From: Halomonas litopenaei
Lineage (GTDB): Bacteria; Pseudomonadota; Gammaproteobacteria; Pseudomonadales; Halomonadaceae
Length of the DNA: 42,943 bases
Assembly (NCBI RefSeq): GCF_003045775.1
Contig: NZ_PXNS01000020.1
Span: forward strand, 1-42,943
Reading direction: 5' to 3'
Part shown: piece after piece, positions 9,071 to 16,790 of the stretch
Position numbering within the stretch: position 1 is the stretch's first letter
How the letters are laid out: each line of letters begins with the position of its first letter
The notes under the pieces: model-generated
Database searches by the model: none
What the model was told of the DNA's origin: nothing
What the model saw: the letters and a program-made list of their open reading frames with translations, nothing else
Program-made: the position numbers and the translations under genes

Positions 9071-9084
9071 CATTGTCGACAATG
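9071..9084. promoter_or_regulatory. Operator 1, probable GntR-family site
   Basis: Perfect 14-bp palindrome CATTGTCGACAATG containing TTGTCGACAA, which matches the TNGTNNACNA pattern bound by FadR-subfamily GntR proteins. It lies between the predicted prp promoter and the regulator's ATG, where binding would block transcription. Confidence 0.7.
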
Positions 9085-9097
9085 TTGGGATAACGGA

Positions 9098-9126
9098 AAT
9101 GTAAGATACGCCAAGGCGCGGGTCAA
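9098..9126 (-). promoter_or_regulatory. Predicted prp operon promoter
   Basis: Minus-strand -35 TTGACC (9126-9121), 17-bp spacer, -10 TACATT (9103-9098). Transcription would start near 9091, placing operator 1 just inside the transcript start. Confidence 0.5.
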
Positions 9127-9159
9127 TGGCCTGATCAGGCTCATAACCTTAACCATTGG

Positions 9160-9169
9160 TTGTAGACAA
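9160..9169. promoter_or_regulatory. Operator 2, probable GntR-family site
   Basis: TTGTAGACAA, followed by TG as in operator 1. It sits about 35 bp upstream of the -35 of the predicted prp promoter. Confidence 0.58.
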
Positions 9170-9189
9170 TGCCATCCATCTTCCTTGTC

Positions 9190-9199
9190 CTGTCGACAA
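9190..9199. promoter_or_regulatory. Operator 3, probable GntR-family site
   Basis: CTGTCGACAA followed by TG; it differs from operator 1 at one base of the ten-base core. It is centred 30 bp from operator 2, close to three helical turns, so two dimers would lie on the same DNA face. Confidence 0.52.
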
Positions 9200-9227
9200 T
9201 GCAGCGTTGACTCGCGCCATCCTTCCA

Positions 9228-9258
9228 CAACGACAAGCCCTGTCGTTGCCAGTAGAAT
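9228..9258 (+). promoter_or_regulatory. pabB promoter with embedded dyad
   Basis: A perfect 8-bp inverted repeat, CAACGACA (9228-9235) and TGTCGTTG (9241-9248), with a 5-bp spacer. Within it ACGACA (9230-9235) serves as a -35 for a -10 TAGAAT (9253-9258) at 17-bp spacing. A protein bound to the dyad would overlap the pabB -35. The dyad does not match the TTGTNNACAA operators. Confidence 0.45.
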
Positions 9259-9286
9259 ATGCCGCCTGCAACGCCCGAGGCCCCGA

Positions 9287-10657
9287 ATGAACGCCGAGCT
9301 CCAGACCACCTCCCTGCCCTACCACGCGACCCCCCTGCGCTATTTCGAGGCTCTGCGCTCGAGGCCCGGGGCGGTGCTGTTGGACAGCGGCCGGCCCCAG
9401 GCCCCCGGCGGACGATTCGATATCCTCTCGAGCGACCCCATCGAATGGCTGGAAGTCGATCAGCATGGTCTGCCCAGAGACTCGAGCGGCAGGGCCCTCG
9501 AGGGTTCCGCCTTCGACGCTCAGCAGCGCCTGCTCGAACGCTTGCCCCGTCCACGCCAGGAGCTTGATCTTCCCTTCGTCGGCGGGCTGATCGGCTACTG
9601 GAGCTACGACCTGGGCCGGCAACTGGCGGGAATCGAAGGGCCTTCACAGACCGCCACCGACCTGCCTCAGGCCCGGCTCGGCCTGTATGACTGGGCGCTG
9701 ATTCAGGACCACCAGGAGCGCCGCTGCCTTCTCGTCGCCTCCCCCGAACGGCGCCAGCAGGTACAGACCTGGCTGGCGACAGCGACACCTGCCGGCGACT
9801 TTTCGCTGAGCTCCGCCTTCACCTCCAACCTGAGCGAAGCGGGCTACCGCGATCGCTTTGCCAAGGTGCAGGACTATATCCGTGCCGGAGACTGCTACCA
9901 GATCAATCTGGCTCAACGGTATTCGGCGGATTACCGGGGAGACCTGTGGCAGGCCTATCTCCGCCTGCGTGACGCGACGCCGACCCCCTTCGCCGGCTTC
10001 ATGGCCTGGCAGTACGCAGGGCGCGAACAGGCGCTGCTGTCGCTGTCGCCCGAACGCTTCGTCGAAAGCCGCCAGGGCGAGGTGGAGACGCGTCCGATCA
10101 AGGGCACGCGGCCACGGGGGGCCAATGAGCAGGAGGATGCAGCCCTGGCACAGGAGCTGTCCTCGAGCATCAAGGATCGCGCCGAGAACGTGATGATCGT
10201 GGACCTTCTGCGCAATGATCTGGGTCGCGTGTGTCAGCCCGGCACGGTGAAGGTCCCCCAACTGTGCGGACTGGAAAGCTACGCCAATGTTCACCATCTG
10301 GTGAGCGTGGTGAAGGGACGCCTACCCGCCGAGACGCCACCGCTCAAGCTGCTGGAAGCGGCCTTCCCCGGTGGCTCGATCACCGGCGCCCCCAAGATTC
10401 GCGCCATGCAGATCATCGACGAGCTGGAGCCGGATCGACGCAGCGCCTACTGCGGTAGCCTCGGCTACGTCGATGTGCGTGGCCATATGGATACGTCCAT
10501 CGCCATCCGTACCCTGGTCGCCGATGCCGGCCGACTGCACATCTGGGGCGGTGGTGGCCTGGTGGCGGATTCTCGGGAACAGGCCGAGTACACAGAAACC
10601 CAGGACAAGATTCGCCATCTGATGGCCGCCCTGGGCACTGCGACTGACTCGCGCTAG
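9287..10657 (+). CDS. pabB: Aminodeoxychorismate synthase component I (PabB)
   Basis: Makes 4-amino-4-deoxychorismate from chorismate, using ammonia from the PabA glutaminase, for p-aminobenzoate and folate synthesis. It has 456 residues, close to E. coli PabB (453). The chorismate-binding domain covers roughly residues 185-445 with the PIKGTRPRG loop (K272 is the expected catalytic lysine that distinguishes ADC synthase from anthranilate synthase) and PGGSITGAPKIRAM. The ATG at 9287 is chosen because the upstream open frame is not PabB-like. The last 20 codons and the stop are repeated downstream in a tandem array, and the final repeat copy encodes a different plausible tail (GTPAK, stop), so the present C-terminus ATDSR may be secondary. 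Confidence 0.9.
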   Translation: MNAELQTTSLPYHATPLRYFEALRSRPGAVLLDSGRPQAPGGRFDILSSDPIEWLEVDQHGLPRDSSGRALEGSAFDAQQRLLERLPRPRQELDLPFVGGLIGYWSYDLGRQLAGIEGPSQTATDLPQARLGLYDWALIQDHQERRCLLVASPERRQQVQTWLATATPAGDFSLSSAFTSNLSEAGYRDRFAKVQDYIRAGDCYQINLAQRYSADYRGDLWQAYLRLRDATPTPFAGFMAWQYAGREQALLSLSPERFVESRQGEVETRPIKGTRPRGANEQEDAALAQELSSSIKDRAENVMIVDLLRNDLGRVCQPGTVKVPQLCGLESYANVHHLVSVVKGRLPAETPPLKLLEAAFPGGSITGAPKIRAMQIIDELEPDRRSAYCGSLGYVDVRGHMDTSIAIRTLVADAGRLHIWGGGGLVADSREQAEYTETQDKIRHLMAALGTATDSR

Positions 10658-11081
10658 ACAGGAACAGGCCGACCTACCATAAAGAAACCCAGGACAAGAT
10701 TCGCCATCTAATGGCCGCCCTGGGCACTGCGACTGACTCGCGCTAGACAGGAACAGGCGGACCTACCATAAAGAGACCCAGGACAAGATTCGCCATCTAA
10801 TGGCCGCCCTGGGCACTGCGACTGACTCGCGCTAGACAGGAACAGGCGGACCTACCATAAAGAGACCCAGGACAAGATTCGCCATCTAATGGCCGCCCTG
10901 GGCACTGCGACTGACTCGCGCTAGACAGGAACAGGCGGACCTACCATAAAGAGACCCAGGACAAGATTCGCCATCTAATGGCCGCCCTGGGCACTGCGAC
11001 TGACTCGCGCTAGACAGGAACAGGCGGACCTACCATAAAGAGACCCAGGACAAGATTCGCCATCTGATGGCCGCCCTGGGC
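10577..11081. repeat. 89-bp tandem array at the 3' end of pabB
   Basis: Six copies of CCAGGACAAGATTCGCCATC begin at 10600, 10689, 10778, 10867, 10956 and 11045: an exact 89-bp period. Copy 1 is the 3' end of pabB including its TAG stop; copy 6 breaks off after CTGGGCAC. Copies 1 and 6 have CATCTGATGG; copies 2-5 have CATCTAATGG, so the inner copies were amplified from one variant. An imperfect relic of the unit's left part (GAACAGGCCGA) is already inside pabB at 10577. Units are contiguous with no unique spacers. Confidence 0.95.
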
Positions 11082-11108
11082 ACACCTGCCAAATAGTAAT
11101 AAGAAACC

Positions 11109-11137
11109 TTACCGCTAATCGATAAACGATATATAAG
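11109..11137 (+). promoter_or_regulatory. Predicted cysH promoter
   Basis: A weak -35 TTACCG (11109-11114), 17-bp spacer, and a good -10 TATAAG (11132-11137) in an AT-rich stretch. A poor -35 fits a promoter needing an activator such as CysB, whose gene is next door. AATCGATA occurs on both sides of the -10 region (near 11117 and 11147). Confidence 0.42.
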
Positions 11138-11213
11138 AACCGAACCAATCGATATTGGGGCGATGGCGGCGGGTTTTGGTAGGGTATCGGCAAAACCCCC
11201 AGTGGAGGTCGCC

Positions 11214-11954
11214 GTGACGTCCTTTGACCCCAATGCGTTCGTCCTGGCCAATGACCAGGCGACACCCAAGAATATCCTGAAAGCCGCCTACGAGGCCTTC
11301 GGCGAACTGACCGTGTCATTCTCCGGCGCCGAGGACGTGGTGCTCGTCGACCTGGCGCTCAAGGTCGCGCCCAAGGACAAGGTCAAGGTGTTCAGCCTGG
11401 ACACCGGGCGTCTGCACGCCGAGACCTACGAGTTCTTCGAACGAGTCCGCAATCACTATGATATCGAGCTCGATATTCGCTTCCCCGATCAGCAGGCAGT
11501 GCAGGCGCTGACCAGCGAGAAGGGACTGTTCAGCTTCTATCAGGACGGTCACCACGAGTGCTGCGGCATCCGTAAGGTAGCGCCGCTGCGCCAGCGCTTG
11601 GCAGGCCTGCCGGTGTGGGTCACCGGCCAGCGTCGGGACCAGAGCCCGGGCACCCGTTCGAAGCTGCAGATCGCCGAGCGCGACACCGCCTTCGGCAGTG
11701 ACGATCAACCGCTCTACAAGATCAACCCGCTGACCCACTGGACCAGCGAAGACGTGTGGAACTACATTCGCTCCTTCGATGTGCCCTACAACGCCCTGCA
11801 CGAAAAGGGCTACGTCAGTATCGGCTGCGCCCCCTGCACCCGCCCCATTCTGCCGGGCCAGCATGAACGTGAGGGTCGCTGGTGGTGGGAAGACCAGGGT
11901 GGCAAGGAATGCGGGCTGCATGCCCTCAACCTGCCCCAGGCGGCCACCAGTTGA
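11214..11954 (+). CDS. cysH: Adenylylsulfate/phosphoadenylylsulfate reductase CysH
   Basis: Reduces activated sulfate to sulfite in assimilatory sulfur metabolism, drawing electrons from thioredoxin (trxA is nearby). The pairs C116-C117 (HECCGIRK) and C205/C208 (GCAPCTRP) are the 4Fe-4S ligands that mark the APS-reducing type, and C233 in KECGLH is the catalytic cysteine. The phosphate loop is SFSGAED at residues 35-41. The GTG start at 11214 is preferred because GGAGG lies 5 bp ahead and the length (246) fits; an in-frame ATG at 11163 would add 17 residues not typical of the family. The ECGLH tail is complete. Confidence 0.93.
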   Translation: MTSFDPNAFVLANDQATPKNILKAAYEAFGELTVSFSGAEDVVLVDLALKVAPKDKVKVFSLDTGRLHAETYEFFERVRNHYDIELDIRFPDQQAVQALTSEKGLFSFYQDGHHECCGIRKVAPLRQRLAGLPVWVTGQRRDQSPGTRSKLQIAERDTAFGSDDQPLYKINPLTHWTSEDVWNYIRSFDVPYNALHEKGYVSIGCAPCTRPILPGQHEREGRWWWEDQGGKECGLHALNLPQAATS

Positions 11955-11993
11955 CGTTCTGAGGTACCTGGCTGCACAGCCTCACAAGATCGC

Positions 11994-12027
11994 AAAGGCC
12001 CCGGACTCGCTTGAGTCCGGGGCCTTT
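11994..12027. terminator. Bidirectional terminator, cysH/cysB
   Basis: A perfect 15-bp stem AAAGGCCCCGGACTC with its complement around a GCTT loop. A-rich and T-rich ends suit both directions. It lies between the convergent cysH and cysB. Confidence 0.85.
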
Positions 12028-12076
12028 CGGTTCATGACGACGTCAGTGAAGCTCGCCTGGCGCCACCTCGCCGCGG

Positions 12077-13048
12077 TCAGCGCACCGGCAGGCTGATCTT
12101 CTCGAACAGCGCGTGTTCATGGCGCGGTCCCGCTGCCAGGGCAGCGTCGACCAGATCACGGTCCAGATGGTCGGCAAACTGCTGCAGGAAGTCATACATG
12201 TAGCCGCGCATGAAGGTGCCGCGGCGGATACCGATCTTGGTCGTGGAGCTCTCGAACAGATGGCTGGCGTCCAGCGCCACCAGATCCTCATCGAGCACCT
12301 CGTCCACCGCCATGTGGGCCACGATGCCGACCCCCAGCCCCAGACGCACATAGGTCTTGATCACATCGGCGTCGGCGGCGGTCAACACCACATTGGGAGA
12401 GAGTCCACGGGCACGGAAGGCGTCGTCGAGTTGCGAGCGTCCGGTGAAACCGAACACGTAGGTCACCAGCGGGTGCTTGGCCAGTTCGTCGAGTCCCAGA
12501 CGCTCGACCTCGGCCAGGGGGTGATCCCGCGGCACCAGGATGCAGCGGTTCCAGCGATAACACGGCAGCAACACCAGGTCGTTGAACAGTTCCAGCGACT
12601 CGGTGGCGATGGCGAAGTCGGCCTGTCCCTCGCTGACCATCTGAGCGATCTGCTTGGGCGTCCCCTGCTGCATATGCAGAGCGACATCCGGGTAGCGCTG
12701 GGTAAAGTTCTGGATCACCGGCGGCAGGCAGTAGCGCGCCTGGGTATGGGTGGTGGCGATGGACAGGCTGCCCCGCCGCTCGTCGCTGTGTTCCTGGGCC
12801 ACATCCTTGATGTTGGCAGTCAGCCTGAGCACCTGGCCTGCCAGCTCGATGATCGCCTCCCCTGCGGGTGTCACGCGAGTCAGGTGCTTGCCGCTGCGCG
12901 CGAAGATCTCCACGCCAAGCTCGTCTTCCAGCAGACGAATCTGCTTGGATATGCCTGGCTGAGAGGTAAAAAGACTCTGAGCGGTAGCCGACACATTCAG
13001 GTTGTGGCGGGAAACCTCCCAGATATAGCGCAGCTGCTGTAATTTCAT
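12077..13048 (-). CDS. cysB: LysR-family cysteine regulon activator CysB
   Basis: CysB activates sulfate assimilation genes in response to N-acetylserine during sulfur starvation. The 323-residue length equals the usual 324 for CysB. The N-terminus MKLQQLRYIWEVSRHNLNVS and the helix-turn-helix region (SQPGISKQIRLLEDELG, about 30-46) are highly characteristic of CysB rather than general LysR proteins. The effector domain includes TTHTQARYCLP near residue 99. It is convergent with cysH, a likely target. Confidence 0.94.
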   Translation of the reverse strand: MKLQQLRYIWEVSRHNLNVSATAQSLFTSQPGISKQIRLLEDELGVEIFARSGKHLTRVTPAGEAIIELAGQVLRLTANIKDVAQEHSDERRGSLSIATTHTQARYCLPPVIQNFTQRYPDVALHMQQGTPKQIAQMVSEGQADFAIATESLELFNDLVLLPCYRWNRCILVPRDHPLAEVERLGLDELAKHPLVTYVFGFTGRSQLDDAFRARGLSPNVVLTAADADVIKTYVRLGLGVGIVAHMAVDEVLDEDLVALDASHLFESSTTKIGIRRGTFMRGYMYDFLQQFADHLDRDLVDAALAAGPRHEHALFEKISLPVR

Positions 13049-13382
13049 GGCCGGGGCTTACCTCGTCCGAAGTCGACGGATTGGCACGGTGGTCGCGGAA
13101 GCGGACTAGACTGGAGCCATCGCGTTGGCGGCGTGACAGCGTCCTTGCCCGGGTTCAAGCACTGGACCTCGGACATGACAACATGCCAAAGCGCCATAAA
13201 AAACCACCTTTGTGATTACTTTATAGCATAATGAGATGAGATGCAGCGATTCGTAAGCTGACTAAGAAACTATCGACCCAATATTTGCCAGCGTATGGGC
13301 CGACCGCTACCATCGTCCCACCGGACATGGCAGACATGTCCCACATTCCGCTCGATGAAGCGCAACGTAGATGGAGAAACAC
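13049..13382. promoter_or_regulatory. cysB-trxA divergent regulatory region
   Basis: No gene is seen. An AT-rich patch at 13195-13235 stands out, with the dyad TTATAGCATAA (13221-13231) and possible -10 sequences for either direction. It may hold the cysB and trxA promoters and a LysR-type site, but no single promoter can be fixed from the sequence. Confidence 0.4.
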
Positions 13383-13706
13383 ATGGCTAACAATGTCGAT
13401 GTCACCAATGCCAACTTCGAGCAGGAAGTTCTGCAGGCCGACTCCCCGGTGTTGCTGAAGTTCTGGGCTCCCTGGTGTGGCCCCTGCAAGGTCATGGCAC
13501 CGGTGGTCGATGAAGTCGCCGAGGAGCGTGACGGCGCCCTCAAGGTCGTCAGCATCAACGTCGATGATGCCCCGGAAATCGCCGCCGAGCAGGGCGTGCG
13601 TGGCGTCCCCACCGTGATGCTGTTCAAGTCAGGTGCCAAGGTGGCATCCCTGGTAGGTGCCCAGTCGAAGTCCCAGCTGACCCAGTTCATCGACCAGAAC
13701 GCCTGA
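13383..13706 (+). CDS. trxA: Thioredoxin 1 (TrxA)
   Basis: A 107-residue cytoplasmic thiol-disulfide reductant. The active site WCGPC is at residues 31-35 in the usual FWAPWCGPCK context, and the cis-proline loop is GVPTVMLF. It serves as electron donor for CysH among others. The second in-frame ATG (13383) is chosen because it gives the standard thioredoxin length and has a GGAGA ribosome site; an ATG at 13371 would add four residues. It stands alone, without the rho gene that often follows trxA in related bacteria. Confidence 0.95.
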   Translation: MANNVDVTNANFEQEVLQADSPVLLKFWAPWCGPCKVMAPVVDEVAEERDGALKVVSINVDDAPEIAAEQGVRGVPTVMLFKSGAKVASLVGAQSKSQLTQFIDQNA

Positions 13707-13750
13707 TACAGCGCTGTCGACCTCTGCCGTCACCAGACGGGACGTCCAGC

Positions 13751-13809
13751 CAGGGGCCAAGGCCCCTGAAACATGGCCCGGGATCCTCCTTCAGGATCCC
13801 GGGCCATGT
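13751..13809 (+). terminator. Double hairpin behind trxA
   Basis: Two hairpins in series: CAGGGGCC/GGCCCCTG (13751-13768, 2-base loop) and a perfect 17-bp stem (13771-13787 with 13793-13809, loop CCTTC). The second includes CCCGGGATCC. No T tract follows, so termination strength is uncertain; transcript 3'-end protection is also possible. The downstream gene converges on it. Confidence 0.6.
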
Positions 13810-13913
13810 CGTTACTGCCCCGAGCGTTATCGCTGAAGCCAAGGGCTTGGGCAATGGCAGTGCCCACCCTCGCCAGTGGATGCCATCGTGCGAGGCTCGA
13901 GGCAGCGCCGACA

Positions 13914-14354
13914 TCAGTCCCGCAGCACGTAGCGCAGGATCTCTACCACCTGGTCGGTGGTCGTGGCCCAGGCCTGGGCGTCGGCATCGACCTCCTTGAG
14001 CGGATGTACGATGTCCTCGCCGTGCAGCGTCACATAGGGCTTGCCGAGAGCCGAGCAGTAGCCGGCGTCGAAGGCCGCGTTCCACTGCTTGTACTTGTCA
14101 CCGAAGCGCACCACCACCAGATCGCTCTGCTCGATCAGGGTACGGGTCCGGATGGCGTTGACCCTGGAAGACTGGTGATCCCGCCAGAAGCCACTTTCCG
14201 GCACGCCCAGCATGTCTCCGGCGGCGTCGCTGGCATCATGGTCGGTCACCGCCTGGGTGAACACCACGTCGAGCCCGGCGTCTCTGGCTCCCTGCTTGAT
14301 CTCTTCACGCCAGTCGGTGTGGATCTCACCGGACAGATAGACGGTAAAACTCAT
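13914..14354 (-). CDS. YtoQ family protein
   Basis: A 146-residue soluble protein matching the YtoQ family, whose fold relates to nucleoside 2-deoxyribosyltransferases. Visible features are the N-terminal strand and turn MSFTVYLSGEIHTDW, the LIEQSDLVVVRFGDKYKQW segment and the FDAGYCSALGKPYVTLH segment, which in the superfamily line a nucleotide pocket. The biochemical role is unknown. The start is placed at MSFTVYLSG; an ATG 10 codons earlier is less likely. It is a single gene, convergent with trxA. Confidence 0.75.
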   Translation of the reverse strand: MSFTVYLSGEIHTDWREEIKQGARDAGLDVVFTQAVTDHDASDAAGDMLGVPESGFWRDHQSSRVNAIRTRTLIEQSDLVVVRFGDKYKQWNAAFDAGYCSALGKPYVTLHGEDIVHPLKEVDADAQAWATTTDQVVEILRYVLRD

Positions 14355-14649
14355 GGCCTCATTTCCTTTTTCTCGGTCTTGCATGAATCATTGTCGGAGT
14401 GCCAGGACGCCGCCACCGGCCGTTACCCGAAAGAGGGACCAGGACATTCGGGCTTCATCCTGGCCTTCGGAGCTGATAATTTGCCTATTGGCGGTCCAAG
14501 GAACCTGGCCCTCGTGGCTTCTTGCGTGGCGCTCACCATCATACCCGCGCCTCCTGTGCTGACAAACCGGTTGCCCGGCGCAGTGACGGCGTGGCGGTAT
14601 CGACTCGAGCACCACCAGTCCGTCTGACTTCATTCGACAAGGATCTTCG

Positions 14650-15351
14650 ATGCACCCGCAGGACTCCCCTTCCAACCGGCCAACGCCTGTCAGCGCGGAC
14701 ACCCGGGAAGCCAATCGACGCCAGGACCATTTCGGCTCTCGCGAGGCGATCTGGCTGTTCGGCTACGGCTCGCTGATCTGGAAGGCGGACTTCGCCTATC
14801 GCGCACGTCGTCCAGCGCTGATCGAAGGCTACGCCCGCCGGTTCTGGCAGGGCTCCCACGATCATCGCGGCACTCCTGAGGCTCCTGGTCGCGTCGCGAC
14901 GCTGATCCACCAGCCGGGCTCGCGGTGCCTGGGCATGGCCTACCTGATCGGGCCGGAGGTGTTGGCCCCCCTGGACCTGCGTGAAAAGAACGGCTATCTG
15001 CGTGAGCGTGTCACGCTGCATTTTCTGGACAACGATCTCGCCGACAACGATCAGCCTGATGTCGATGACCCACTCGACGATGACGGCCTGACCACCGCCA
15101 GGACCGCCGAGGGGCTGGTCTACATCGCCGGTGATGCCAACCCGGCCTATCTCGGTGATGCCTCCGATGACAGCATTGCCGAGCAGATCGCCCACGCCCA
15201 TGGCCCCAGCGGCCCCAACAGCGACTACCTGCTGCACCTGGCAGACGCCCTGCATGCCATGGGAGGCGAAGACGACCACGTCTTCGGCCTGGCGACCGCC
15301 CTGCGCCGTCGAATGCGCCAGGCGGCGACTCACCCGGCTACCACCGACTGA
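14650..15351 (+). CDS. chaC: Gamma-glutamylcyclotransferase ChaC-like
   Basis: ChaC/GCG-family enzyme that splits glutathione into 5-oxoproline and Cys-Gly. Signatures are FGYGSLIW (residues 37-44), WQGSHDHRG (66-74) and REKNGY with the expected catalytic E112. Length is 233. An acidic insert (about residues 126-146, rich in Asp and Asn) precedes the YIA strand and is likely a halophile-style elaboration. It has a 25-residue polar N-terminal extension before the domain. It is followed 125 bp later by a threonine dehydratase on the same strand. Confidence 0.88.
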   Translation: MHPQDSPSNRPTPVSADTREANRRQDHFGSREAIWLFGYGSLIWKADFAYRARRPALIEGYARRFWQGSHDHRGTPEAPGRVATLIHQPGSRCLGMAYLIGPEVLAPLDLREKNGYLRERVTLHFLDNDLADNDQPDVDDPLDDDGLTTARTAEGLVYIAGDANPAYLGDASDDSIAEQIAHAHGPSGPNSDYLLHLADALHAMGGEDDHVFGLATALRRRMRQAATHPATTD

Positions 15352-15476
15352 GCGCCGCCCTTCCCCTCGGCAATGCCGGCCACGCCTGGCTCTCGGATCG
15401 AGCCGGCGACCCCGCCGGCGACACCTTGTGCCGGACGACCTCCGGCCATCTGTCTGTTACCCGCTGGAGATCCCGG

Positions 15477-16736
15477 ATGAGTGTGACCCTTGAAGACATT
15501 CGACGTGCCGCCGATGCGACCGTCGGCCATATCGCCCGTACTCCCTTTCTGCATTCCGCCACGCTGTCGCGGCTGGCCGGCTGCGAGTTGTACATCAAGT
15601 TCGAGAACCACCAGTTCACCGCCGCCTTCAAGGAACGCGGCGCCCTCAACCACCTGCTGTCCCTGTCCGAAGACGAGCGCCAGCGGGGGGTCATCGCCAT
15701 GTCGGCCGGCAACCACGCTCAGGCGGTGGCCTACCACGCCTCAAGGCTCGGCATCCGGGCGGTCATCGTGATGCCGCGCCACACCCCCAATCTCAAGGTC
15801 AGCAATACCCGGGCCCTTGGCGCCGAAGTGCACCTGGTCGGTGATGGGGTGGACGAGGCCGGAGACTACGCGGCTCGCATGGCCGAGGAGCACGGCTATG
15901 TGTTCGTCCACCCCTACGACGACGAGCGCGTGATTGCCGGCCAGGGCACCATCGCGCTGGAGATGCTCGAAGACGTGGCGGATCTGGATGCGCTGGTCAT
16001 CCCCATCGGCGGCGGCGGCCTGATCGGCGGCAACGCCGTGGCCGCCAAGGGACTCAATCCCGACATCGAGATCATCGGGGTGCAGACCGCCCGCTTTCCC
16101 GCCATGCAGCAGGCGCTGGCGGGTGAAAAGATCCACTGCAGCCTCGCTACCATTGCCGAGGGGATCGCGGTCAAGCAGCCCGGCAAGATCACGCGAGAAC
16201 TGGTGCGCGAGCACGTCAGTGACATCCTGCTGGTCGACGAGGCCACCATCGAGCGGGCGATCCTGATGTTCCTGGAGATCGAGAAGACGGTCGCGGAAGG
16301 CGCCGGTGCGGCGGGGCTCGCTGCCGTATTGAGCCAGCCGGAGCGCTTCCGCGGTCGCAAGGTGGGGCTAGTCCTGTGCGGCGGCAATATCGACATGCAG
16401 GCGCTGTCGTCGGTGATCCAGCGCGGCCTGGTGCGCTCTGGTCGCATCGTGCGCGTTCGCGTGGGCATCTCCGACGTACCCGGCTCGCTGTCGGAGTTGA
16501 CCCAACTGCTCGCCGAGCAGCGCGCCAACGTCATCAGCATCACCCACCAGCGTACCTTCACCGACCTGTCGCTGCGCGCCACCGAGGTCGAAGCCACCCT
16601 GGAGACGCTGGGCAGCGAACATACCCGAGAGGTCATCGAGGCCCTGCGCCATGAGGGCTACGATCCGGTGATGCCGGCCAATGAGGTGCATCCGGACGAA
16701 CGTTGGGCCAGCGGCGTGGCTCCCGGCGACGTCTAG
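15477..16736 (+). CDS. Threonine ammonia-lyase with ACT domain
   Basis: PLP-dependent enzyme converting L-threonine to 2-oxobutanoate and ammonia. It has 419 residues: the catalytic domain with PLP lysine K52 (TAAFKERGAL), SAGNHAQ at 76-82, the glycine-rich phosphate loop IGGGGLIGG and LCGGNID near the end, then one C-terminal ACT domain (about 330-405, VRVGISDVPGSLSELTQLL). This single-ACT layout is the short catabolic/biosynthetic type, not the two-ACT IlvA. The ATG at 15477 follows GGAGA. 2-oxobutanoate can yield propionyl-CoA, a link to the prp operon that is only suggestive. Confidence 0.88.
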   Translation: MSVTLEDIRRAADATVGHIARTPFLHSATLSRLAGCELYIKFENHQFTAAFKERGALNHLLSLSEDERQRGVIAMSAGNHAQAVAYHASRLGIRAVIVMPRHTPNLKVSNTRALGAEVHLVGDGVDEAGDYAARMAEEHGYVFVHPYDDERVIAGQGTIALEMLEDVADLDALVIPIGGGGLIGGNAVAAKGLNPDIEIIGVQTARFPAMQQALAGEKIHCSLATIAEGIAVKQPGKITRELVREHVSDILLVDEATIERAILMFLEIEKTVAEGAGAAGLAAVLSQPERFRGRKVGLVLCGGNIDMQALSSVIQRGLVRSGRIVRVRVGISDVPGSLSELTQLLAEQRANVISITHQRTFTDLSLRATEVEATLETLGSEHTREVIEALRHEGYDPVMPANEVHPDERWASGVAPGDV

Positions 16737-16758
16737 GCCCCGCCAGCGGCGGGACGTC
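16728..16758. terminator. Hairpin between threonine dehydratase and kinase gene
   Basis: Nested stem GACGTC...CCCGCC AGC GGCGGGACGTC that overlaps the dehydratase stop codon. It lies between convergent genes and probably ends transcription from the left side. There is no T tract. Confidence 0.5.
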
Positions 16759-16790
16759 ACCTCATCGAAGGGTCCCGCCCAGGGCCGCTT

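Noticed and set aside
10577..11081. Possible CRISPR array
   Set aside because: The 89-bp units adjoin directly with no unique spacers, and no cas genes are present.
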